Of a stretch of DNA of 41,286 bases, positions 1 through 7,279 are shown in pieces. Location: positions 1,053-42,338 of the forward strand of contig MKWN01000007.1 of the NCBI GenBank assembly GCA_001899775.1, read 5' to 3'. The DNA comes from Thiobacillus sp. 65-29. Lineage in GTDB: Bacteria > Pseudomonadota > Gammaproteobacteria > Burkholderiales > Thiobacillaceae. Each line of letters starts with the position of its first letter. Position 1 is the stretch's first letter. The notes under the pieces are model-generated. The model did no database searches, was not told where the DNA came from, and was given only the letters and a program-made list of their open reading frames with translations. Position numbers and translations under genes: made by a program.

Positions 1-3000
1 CGGGCGATACATGGCGACCGCATTGAAGCGGCTCGGGCTGAAACGTTTCAATCCGCGCCCGGCCGTGAGGCCGGGCGATACTATACCTCCGCAATGCGAT
101 GAACTCGGCGAAACGGTTTCAATCCGCGCCCGGCCGTGAGGCCGGGCGATACTTGCTTCCGAGCGCCCCCGTACCAGGATTGTTGATGTTTCAATCCGCG
201 CCCGGCCGTGAGGCCGGGCGATACCCACCACTGCCGGCAACTACGCATCCACCAACAAGTTTCAATCCGCGCCCGGCCGTGAGGCCGGGCGATACCTTGG
301 CGAGGACGGCGGATGCTTTGCCTCGGCGCTGTTTCAATCCGCGCCCGGCCGTGAGGCCGGGCGATACCAAAGAGGTGCCCGTCTATGTCCCCGCTGAATC
401 CGTTTCAATCCGCGCCCGGCCGTGAGGCCGGGCGATACCCTAGAGCGCGGAACCTCGCGGCAATGGGTGATGGGTTTCAATCCGCGCCCGGCCGTGAGGC
501 CGGGCGATACCCAAAATGGCCCGTCTGAGCCGCGACGTGATCGTGTTTCAATCCGCGCCCGGCCGTGAGGCCGGGCGATACTCTTTGGAGCGGCAGCACA
601 AGGTGATGTACCCACTTGTTTCAATCCGCGCCCGGCCGTGAGGCCGGGCGATACCAGTCTCTGGGCCGATGTTTCCCTCGGTCTGCTCGTTTCAATCCGC
701 GCCCGGCCGTGAGGCCGGGCGATACGTCCAGGCTGTTGATGTATGCGAGTAGCTTATCCATGTTTCAATCCGCGCCCGGCCGTGAGGCCGGGCGATACGT
801 TGCTGATTTGGTGAACGCACGGCATGTGCGGATCGTTTCAATCCGCGCCCGGCCGTGAGGCCGGGCGATACGCCGCGTCGAAGTTAGCACGGCTCCCCGT
901 AAGGCTGTTTCAATCCGCGCCCGGCCGTGAGGCCGGGCGATACGTCCGTGCAGCAGGGTGTGCAACGTGCATTCGCCGTTTCAATCCGCGCCCGGCCGTG
1001 AGGCCGGGCGATACGCCGCACTGGTGGCGAACGCATAGCCGCTCACACCGTTTCAATCCGCGCCCGGCCGTGAGGCCGGGCGATACCGCAGAGTGCATCA
1101 TTCCGCGTGTTCGCCGGTTGTGTTTCAATCCGCGCCCGGCCGTGAGGCCGGGCGATACCGGCGAATTCGTATCCTGTCGTCTCGCACGAAATCGTTTCAA
1201 TCCGCGCCCGGCCGTGAGGCCGGGCGATACGCCCCACGGACTCTTGGACTCGGTGAAGCCGAGGCGGTTTCAATCCGCGCCCGGCCGTGAGGCCGGGCGA
1301 TACCCAGCGCGTAGCTGCCGGAGGCGTGGCCGAACATGTTTCAATCCGCGCCCGGCCGTGAGGCCGGGCGATACACAAGCGCCGACGTGGCCGTGGTGTA
1401 TCTCACCGAGTTTCAATCCGCGCCCGGCCGTGAGGCCGGGCGATACGGTGCAGCTTACGATCTACCGCCTGCACCGGACGGTTTCAATCCGCGCCCGGCC
1501 GTGAGGCCGGGCGATACCAAAGAGGTGCCCGTCTATGTCCCCGCTGAAGCCGTTTCAATCCGCGCCCGGCCGTGAGGCCGGGCGATACAGGAGGCCACCA
1601 TGCCGAGACTCGCCTGCAAGGTTGTTTCAATCCGCGCCCGGCCGTGAGGCCGGGCGATACCGTCGCCGTGCCGAACGGTCGCCGATTCGCCGAAGTTTCA
1701 ATCCGCGCCCGGCCGTGAGGCCGGGCGATACGCAAACGCGACAGGCAACAGTCTGGAATGCGTACCTGTTTCAATCCGCGCCCGGCCGTGAGGCCGGGCG
1801 ATACATTGAAGCGGCTCAGGTGGTGTATTGATGGCAGATGTTTCAATCCGCGCCCGGCCGTGAGGCCGGGCGATACGCTGGCAAGCATCGACGAAGACGG
1901 CACGGTAGGCTTGTTTCAATCCGCGCCCGGCCGTGAGGCCGGGCGATACCCCTGGCACGCGTGCTGCGCGCCGCTCAGATCATGGTTTCAATCCGCGCCC
2001 GGCCGTGAGGCCGGGCGATACACCCACGCGCACCAGCCCGACATTGACCCTATCGAGTTTCAATCCGCGCCCGGCCGTGAGGCCGGGCGATACGTGGATG
2101 ACCGCTACGTCGATGCCGGCGATCACGTGTTTCAATCCGCGCCCGGCCGTGAGGCCGGGCGATACCGAGCAGTTCTGCGCATCGCCGTGCCAGTCCGACG
2201 TTTCAATCCGCGCCCGGCCGTGAGGCCGGGCGATACGTCACTGGCGTTACGATCCCGTTAGAATCGACAGGTTTCAATCCGCGCCCGGCCGTGAGGCCGG
2301 GCGATACCGGCGCGCCGGAAACGGGAAAGCTGGTGGAGGCGCTGTTTCAATCCGCGCCCGGCCGTGAGGCCGGGCGATACCTTGCATCCGGCCTCACTGG
2401 ACGGCTTGCCCACCTGGTTTCAATCCGCGCCCGGCCGTGAGGCCGGGCGATACATTTGTTCCAGGTGCGCATCAAGGAGATCGAAGAGGTTTCAATCCGC
2501 GCCCGGCCGTGAGGCCGGGCGATACCCGCCGCAAGCAGGCCATCTGGCAGCCAACCGACGTTTCAATCCGCGCCCGGCCGTGAGGCCGGGCGATACGTGC
2601 TGGCTGGAATGCAGTTCTGGGTCCACCCAAGTTTCAATCCGCGCCCGGCCGTGAGGCCGGGCGATACCGTCTCTGCACTACGCATCAGGATTTTCAATCC
2701 ATGTTTCAATCCGCGCCCGGCCGTGAGGCCGGGCGATACCGCCACTGCGATTTCGCCTGCACCACCAGCAAGCGTTTCAATCCGCGCCCGGCCGTGAGGC
2801 CGGGCGATACGCGGCATCCAGTGCGCCGCGCACCGGCGCACAACTTGTTTCAATCCGCGCCCGGCCGTGAGGCCGGGCGATACCATCGACGACGCACTTT
2901 CCGACGCCGACGCCGAAATCGTTTCAATCCGCGCCCGGCCGTGAGGCCGGGCGATACGATGCTTGGCTTGTCGTGTGCCTCACGCCATCTGGTTTCAATC

Positions 3001-3811
3001 CGCGCCCGGCCGTGAGGCCGGGCGATACTTCGCAGCTCGACCAGAATGCCGCCGTGCTGAGAGTTTCAATCCGCGCCCGGCCGTGAGGCCGGGCGATACG
3101 AGATCCTGCACGTCGATCACCTGCTCCACCTGATGTTTCAATCCGCGCCCGGCCGTGAGGCCGGGCGATACGTGGCGGCCGAGAGCGCGGCGGTGCCCTT
3201 GTTGCTGTTTCAATCCGCGCCCGGCCGTGAGGCCGGGCGATACGCCCGCGCCCGCTGCACGTGAGCTGGAACAAGCTGTTTCAATCCGCGCCCGGCCGTG
3301 AGGCCGGGCGATACGTCATACAGGCTGGACACGCTCGACCGGCACCAGTTTCAATCCGCGCCCGGCCGTGAGGCCGGGCGATACCACTTCCGGCTGGCAG
3401 CTTGGTCATCCCATGCGAGTTTCAATCCGCGCCCGGCCGTGAGGCCGGGCGATACCTGCGCGCGCCGACCGGAGACACGTCGCAATCAAGTTTCAATCCG
3501 CGCCCGGCCGTGAGGCCGGGCGATACCGCGCGAGACCGCCGCCGCCAGCACCTACTGGCTGTTTCAATCCGCGCCCGGCCGTGAGGCCGGGCGATACGCA
3601 AGCCAGCGACTTTTGAAACCCGCATCACTATTGTTTCAATCCGCGCCCGGCCGTGAGGCCGGGCGATACACTTGAGCGCGCATGTAGTGGGCGGCCTAAC
3701 GATGTTTCAATCCGCGCCCGGCCGTGAGGCCGGGCGATACTGTTCCACACGGCCGGCAACGTGAGATTCAAAAAGTTTCAATCCGCGCCCGGCCGTGAGG
3801 CCGGGCGATAC
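1..3811 (-). CRISPR. Type I-C-like CRISPR array, at least 54 repeats and 53 spacers
   Basis: Fifty-three complete 37-bp repeats, plus the last 10 bp of one more at bases 1-10, alternate with 53 spacers of 33-37 bp. The first complete repeat is 45-81 and the last is 3775-3811. I saw no base change in any repeat. Each repeat holds an 8-bp GC-only stem (GCCCGGCC/GGCCGGGC) around a 4-nt loop. The plus strand begins GTTTCAATCC, so the crRNA strand ends GGATTGAAAC, as in type I-C. The array is therefore transcribed on the minus strand, with the leader at the high-coordinate end. New spacers enter next to 3811, and the oldest lie at or beyond base 1, so the true array is longer. Spacers 368-401 and 1518-1551 are near-duplicates. 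Translated open frames through the array are artefacts of the repeat. Confidence 0.98.
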
Positions 3812-3989
3812 TCCGCTGCTGCAACCTGTTGTTTGCTTTGCGAAGCGAAACCAGTTTGCGCGAATCTGCGGCGCGAGGCAATGCGACAAGGGTGTGAGGA
3901 GCAAGTGTCGGATTCCAGGTTGTTAAAGAACAAGGTGTTATCACGCGCGCGAAACGCCGAAGATTTCAGTGTCGATGCGGGTTCGCGCG
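3812..3989 (-). promoter_or_regulatory. CRISPR leader between cas2 and the array
   Basis: These 178 bp separate the cas2 stop from the first repeat and carry no convincing gene. Position and repeat orientation make this the leader, holding the pre-crRNA promoter and the Cas1-Cas2 integration signals. It is less GC-rich than its surroundings near the cas2 end. It contains the minus-strand motif TTGTTCTTTAACAACCTGG at about 3916-3934. A 7-bp inverted pair, CAACCTG (3822-3828) and CAGGTTG (3917-3923), could matter for leader architecture, but this is weak. I could not pick a promoter with confidence. Confidence 0.75.
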
Positions 3990-4280
3990 TCATACGACGA
4001 GGGGGCCTTCGAAGTCTACGGAGCGGAAACGGCCGTGTTGCTTGACGCGAAGGCCTACCGGTTCGGTGATTCGATAAAAGCGAAGGTTGTCCTGTGCCGT
4101 GTCGATTTCAGTCAAGAGTTCGCGCTCAAGCTGTTCGAACTGCATCTCGTCAACGGTGCATTCGAAGACGGATTTTTGTACGCGCTGGCCGACCCTTTCG
4201 CAGGCTTTGGCGACGCGGCGCAGGCGTTTGCGTCCGGCGGCGGTTTCAGTGGAAACGTCGTAGGTGACGATGATGAGCAT
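3990..4280 (-). CDS. cas2: CRISPR-associated endonuclease Cas2
   Basis: A 96-residue Cas2, the usual I-C length, beginning [12 protein letters not shown]. The first beta strand ends in the conserved Asp of 'TYDVS' (residue 8). The family's ferredoxin-like fold follows, with 'VFECTVDE' and 'LRFYRI' as the later strands. Cas2 dimers bridge two Cas1 dimers in the spacer integrase. I chose the ATG at 4280 because the 15 codons upstream do not look like Cas2 and overlap cas1. This start lies 4 bp after the cas1 stop, with a weak AGG ribosome site. cas2 is the last gene before the leader. Confidence 0.95.
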   Translation of the reverse strand: MLIIVTYDVSTETAAGRKRLRRVAKACERVGQRVQKSVFECTVDEMQFEQLERELLTEIDTAQDNLRFYRITEPVGLRVKQHGRFRSVDFEGPLVV

Positions 4281-4284
4281 GAGC

Positions 4285-5319
4285 TTACCTGGCCAGATAG
4301 GGCAAATAGCTTTCCATTTCGCCACGCAAAGTGCGCGCGATGAAGCGTGCCTGAATGAAGGGTAACAGGGCGAGCGGGAGCTTGGTTTCTGTCAGCGAAT
4401 GCGTAACCTCTTCCTGCTTGCGTTCTTGCCAGGCGGCGACGACAGCACGCCGGCCCTTGTCGTTGAGCATGACGGCACCGCCTTCGCGCAGGTCGAAATC
4501 CTTTTCGCCGATTTGCCCGCGATTGATGAGCGTGAGCGCCAGACGATCACATAGGATCGCCCGGAATTCTTCCTGCAGGTCCAGCGCCAGCGCAGCGCGC
4601 CCGGGGCGAACGCTGTGGAGGAAGCCGAGTTGAGGGTCGAGGCCGGCGGCTTCAAGTGCCGAACGGCAGTCGTTCATGAGCATCGCGTAGAGAAACGAAA
4701 TCAGTGCGTTGAACGGGTCCAGCGGTGGCCGGCGAGTGCGGCCGTTGAGCTGAAACGCGGCGCGGAAGGGCGCCTTGACGACGAGATTCAGCGCTTCGAA
4801 ATAGCCGCGCGCGGCCTCGCCTTCGACGCCCCGCAGTTCGTCCGCAGTGGTGGCGGCTGCAGCGGCGCGCAATGAGGCGGCCAGGTTGTCGACGGCGCGA
4901 TTGAGCTGAGCGGTTTCGGCCTCATTCCCAGATTCGCGTGCGCCGCGCTGCAACACGGCGCGGCTGTTCCTGAGCTTACCGGCGACGCAGGCGCGCGCGA
5001 TTTCGAGCGTGACGGAAGCATCGCTCGCCGCGCGATGCTGTGCCTGGCGCAGCAGGATGTTGCCGGAAACCGGGCCCTCGAGCCGCGCCTTGAAATGGCC
5101 GGAATCGTCCAGCAGCACCAGCGACTTGCCTTCGTCGGCCAGCCGGTGCATGAGAGCGGGCGAGACCATGACATTGCCAAAGCAGACCAGACCGCCGACA
5201 TGGTGCAGCGGCACCTGGAGCTTCTTTTCGCGATCGATGTCGATGCGCACGGTGGCGTTGTCCAGGTGGGCGTAGGCCTGGGGCGCCATGACATAGAGGG
5301 TGTTTTGTATCTGGTGCAT
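4285..5319 (-). CDS. cas1: CRISPR-associated integrase Cas1, type I-C
   Basis: A 344-residue Cas1, the normal I-C length. The metal-binding catalytic residues are visible: Glu166 in '[10 protein letters not shown]', His235 in '[10 protein letters not shown]' and Asp247 in '[10 protein letters not shown]'. The N-terminal beta domain (about 1-85) and C-terminal helical domain are both intact. With Cas2 it integrates prespacers at the leader end of the array. Its ATG at 5319 lies only 44 bp from the start of a divergently read Phd-type antitoxin, so the promoters of the two must share or overlap this gap. The cas operon is interrupted here: the next upstream cas gene, cas4, starts more than 1.3 kb away. 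Confidence 0.97.
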   Translation of the reverse strand: MHQIQNTLYVMAPQAYAHLDNATVRIDIDREKKLQVPLHHVGGLVCFGNVMVSPALMHRLADEGKSLVLLDDSGHFKARLEGPVSGNILLRQAQHRAASDASVTLEIARACVAGKLRNSRAVLQRGARESGNEAETAQLNRAVDNLAASLRAAAAATTADELRGVEGEAARGYFEALNLVVKAPFRAAFQLNGRTRRPPLDPFNALISFLYAMLMNDCRSALEAAGLDPQLGFLHSVRPGRAALALDLQEEFRAILCDRLALTLINRGQIGEKDFDLREGGAVMLNDKGRRAVVAAWQERKQEEVTHSLTETKLPLALLPFIQARFIARTLRGEMESYLPYLAR

Positions 5320-5338
5320 TATTGGGCTACAGTAAGGT

Positions 5339-5350
5339 ACACAAATGTGT
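5339..5350. promoter_or_regulatory. Candidate operator in the cas1/Phd divergent gap
   Basis: The inverted repeat ACACA-AA-TGTGT sits centrally in the 44-bp gap between the divergent starts of cas1 (5319) and the phd-like antitoxin (5364). Phd-family antitoxins autoregulate by binding short palindromes next to their promoter, so this is the likely binding site. If so, the antitoxin would also occupy the cas1 promoter region. The assignment rests on position and symmetry only. Confidence 0.45.
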
Positions 5351-5363
5351 TTTGGGGGTCGTC

Positions 5364-5669
5364 ATGGATTTCGTCACTGTTCGCGAGTTGCGCGCCGAAT
5401 CGGCCAAGGTCTGGGAAAAGGTCGAGGCTGGCGAAGAGGTTGTCATCACCCGCAACGGCAAACCGTTTGCCCTGTTGCTGAATGCCAGGCCGGACGAACT
5501 GGAAAATATGCTGCGCGCCATACGCGCTGAGCGCTTTGGTGCGACGGTGCGCAAGATGCAGGCGCACGCTCAGCAGGCAGGCCTGAGCGACATGACAATG
5601 GAAGAGATCGACACGGAGATCGCGGCGATGCGCAAAGAACGGCGCGAGCGCAATGCTGGCGGTCGTTGA
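5364..5669 (+). CDS. Phd/YefM-family antitoxin embedded in the cas operon
   Basis: A 101-residue Phd/YefM antitoxin starting MDFVTVRELRAES. The N-terminal part (about 1-50) is the DNA-binding fold, with the family pattern 'VTVRELRAESAKVWEKVEAG' and 'VVITRNGKPFALLL'. The charged C-terminal half would neutralise the toxin. Its stop overlaps the start of the PIN toxin by 17 bp, a typical co-translated TA arrangement. It is read against the cas genes and diverges from cas1. I chose ATG 5364 because the possible upstream TTG adds residues atypical of the family. Whether it influences cas1 expression is inference. Confidence 0.88.
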   Translation: MDFVTVRELRAESAKVWEKVEAGEEVVITRNGKPFALLLNARPDELENMLRAIRAERFGATVRKMQAHAQQAGLSDMTMEEIDTEIAAMRKERRERNAGGR

Positions 5670-6054
5670 TACCAATGTCCTGGTGTCGGCACTCATCAAT
5701 CGGCACGGCAGCCCAGGCCTGGTCGTCGAAAAAATCCGCACACTCGAACTCACGCCAGTCGTGAGTGTGGAGATTCTCGACGAATATGCGGAAGTGCTGC
5801 GTCGCGCGCGTTTTGGCTTTGCGCGGCAACAGGTGGATGAACTCCTCTCCGACATGGAGGGGCTGGCGCAACCCATCCGGCCAGCGCCTATCCGCCTGGT
5901 CGGGCTGCCCCATGTCGACGACGCCATCTTCATTGCCGCCGCCCTTGCCGCGGCCTGCCCGATCGTCACCGGCAACGTGCGGCATTTTCCGCCTGATGCA
6001 GGCGTGGAAATCCTCAGCCCGGCGGCGTGCATCGCGCGGCTGGTCACGGGCTGA
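5653..6054 (+). CDS. PIN-domain toxin (putative ribonuclease), partner of the Phd antitoxin
   Basis: A 133-residue PIN-domain protein of the family annotated as 'putative toxin-antitoxin system toxin component, PIN family'. Acidic site residues fit the fold: Asp6 in 'AVVDTNVLVS', Glu40/Glu44 in 'VEILDEY' and Asp89/Asp90 in 'HVDDAIF'. The final strand motif is 'VTGNVRHFP', normal for this subgroup. PIN toxins cleave RNA, and the overlapping upstream antitoxin is its expected inhibitor. Its 3' end overlaps the convergent cas4 gene by 11 bp, so transcripts of toxin and cas4 are complementary at their ends. No frameshift or stop interrupts it, so the module looks functional. Confidence 0.88.
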   Translation: MLAVVDTNVLVSALINRHGSPGLVVEKIRTLELTPVVSVEILDEYAEVLRRARFGFARQQVDELLSDMEGLAQPIRPAPIRLVGLPHVDDAIFIAAALAAACPIVTGNVRHFPPDAGVEILSPAACIARLVTG

Positions 6055-6709
6055 CCCCACTGTCGGGCGCAAACAACGTGCGTGCCAAGCCGCGCTGTCG
6101 GTTCTTCTCTGCCAGCGCCTCCGGCTGGCAAATCTCTTTCAGCGAACATTCCTTGCAGCGTGCATCGTTTGCCGGCGGCGGCAGCTTGCCCGTCAACAAT
6201 ATTGCGCGAATCGCCTCGGCGGTTTCGATCACCAGTCTCCGCAGTTCTGGCGTGATCTCCACTTCGCGCCGCCTATGGCTGCTGGCGTGAAATATGGCGC
6301 CCTGCGTGACAGGTCGGCCCAGCATGTCTTCCAGGCACATGGCTTGGGCGGCGAGCTGGATGTCGTCGTTGAGCCACTTGCGTTTGGGGCCGTGTTTGTA
6401 CTCGACTGGATAGACTGTGCCATCCGGCCAGAACTCGACCACGTCGCACTTGCCGATCAGGCCGCAGCGATCCGACCAGACGGGCAGCGCGAACTCGGCA
6501 CGCACGCCGCTTTTCAGTGTTTCGTACGCGACTCGATCCACGCGCGCGTGCTCGGCGTTTCCTCGTGCGGTATGAAGGTTGTCGGTGAATTCACCTTCCT
6601 GGTGGATCAGTCCGCAACGGCGCGGGCAGTACGCCCAGTGGTTGAGGGCGGACAGCGGTATGGGATCAGGGTTGATCATGGCCGACGCGGGGCGTATCTT
6701 CTGTGCCAT
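6044..6709 (-). CDS. cas4: CRISPR-associated exonuclease Cas4, type I-C
   Basis: Cas4 of 221 residues, or 211 from the internal ATG at 6679 that gives MINPDPIPLSALNHW, a start closer to other I-C Cas4 proteins. Cysteines for the iron-sulfur cluster are present: one in 'YCPRRCGL' near the N terminus and three in 'ARCKECSLKEIC' near the C terminus. The RecB-nuclease core is seen as 'GKCDVVEFW' followed by 'YPVEYKHG'. Cas4 trims prespacers and selects PAM-containing ends for Cas1-Cas2. It is isolated from both cas neighbours by TA modules: the PIN toxin overlaps its 3' end, and an antitoxin starts 31 bp from its 5' end on the other strand. Confidence 0.95.
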   Translation of the reverse strand: MAQKIRPASAMINPDPIPLSALNHWAYCPRRCGLIHQEGEFTDNLHTARGNAEHARVDRVAYETLKSGVRAEFALPVWSDRCGLIGKCDVVEFWPDGTVYPVEYKHGPKRKWLNDDIQLAAQAMCLEDMLGRPVTQGAIFHASSHRRREVEITPELRRLVIETAEAIRAILLTGKLPPPANDARCKECSLKEICQPEALAEKNRQRGLARTLFAPDSGVSP

Positions 6710-6740
6710 GCGTACTCAGCGCGACTCAACGGAGGTTCCC

Positions 6741-6977
6741 ATGTCACTGACTGCCGAACAAATCAAGGTGGAAGCCATGAAGCTCCCCCCTGAAGAACGC
6801 GCGGATCTGGCTGATTGGCTATGGATCAGTGTCACCCCTCGCGATGAGGTCCAGGCCGCGTGGGATGCCGAAATCGCCCGTCGTATCGCTGAAATCGACG
6901 CCGGAACTGCCGAATTGATTCCCGGTGAAGAAGTGTTCGCAAGGCTGGAAGAGAAACTTCGCAAAGCGGGTGCGTGA
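6741..6977 (+). CDS. Addiction-module antitoxin embedded between cas4 and cas3
   Basis: A 78-residue protein, 'MSLTAEQIKVEAMKLPPEERADLADWLW...', matching the small addiction-module component family (PF09720 type) that pairs with RelE/ParE toxins. The N-terminal half carries the typical 'LPPEERADLA' helix and the rest is acidic. A strong GGAGG ribosome site at 6731-6735 fixes the ATG at 6741. Its TGA overlaps the toxin's GTG start (GTGA). It is read against the cas operon and diverges from cas4 with a gap of 31 bp, or 61 bp if cas4 starts at 6679. Confidence 0.85.
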   Translation: MSLTAEQIKVEAMKLPPEERADLADWLWISVTPRDEVQAAWDAEIARRIAEIDAGTAELIPGEEVFARLEEKLRKAGA

Positions 6978-7228
6978 GGCACGTCTGGCACCCGCAGGCC
7001 CAGGCGGGTGCGACGATCAGCAGGAAATTCGCAACAATCGTCAGGCAAACGCTTGCCTTGCTGAGTGAACACCCAGCCATTGGCAAACCTGTCCAGGTTC
7101 AGGCGCGCAGCATACCGTTGCACGGTTTTCCCTTTGATCTGGTGTATCGGGTTTTCCCCGATACGCTCGTCATCATCGCACTCGCTAATCAGAGCCGCCG
7201 TCCGGGGTATTGGGTGGGGCGGCAGTGA
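6974..7228 (+). CDS. RelE/ParE-family toxin, partner of the upstream antitoxin
   Basis: An 84-residue RelE/ParE-superfamily toxin that starts at a GTG overlapping the antitoxin stop. Family signatures include 'LLSEHPAIGKPV', 'RSIPLHGFPFDLVYRVFPDTLVIIALANQSRRPGYW', the usual C-terminal strands with an Arg-rich end. It is about 10-15 residues shorter than most relatives. The missing part is near the N terminus, where 'WHPQAQAG' leads almost directly into 'FATIV' without the usual helix. It may be a natural short form or partly inactivated. It ends 51 bp from the convergent cas3 stop. Confidence 0.8.
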   Translation: MRHVWHPQAQAGATISRKFATIVRQTLALLSEHPAIGKPVQVQARSIPLHGFPFDLVYRVFPDTLVIIALANQSRRPGYWVGRQ

Positions 7229-7279
7229 CCAATATTGAAAACCACCGCAACGTGCCTGTTCCGGTTTCATGGATCGAAC

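Noticed and set aside
1-3811. Self-targeting spacers against genes in this window.
   Set aside because: No spacer match was noticed outside the array by eye. A proper search was not possible, so this is not evidence of absence.
99-4045. Many open frames of 60-226 codons across the CRISPR array with repeated 'FNPRPAVRPGDT' or 'IARPHGRARIET' motifs.
   Set aside because: They are translations of the 37-bp repeat, which lacks stops in several frames, and they lack ribosome sites and family matches.
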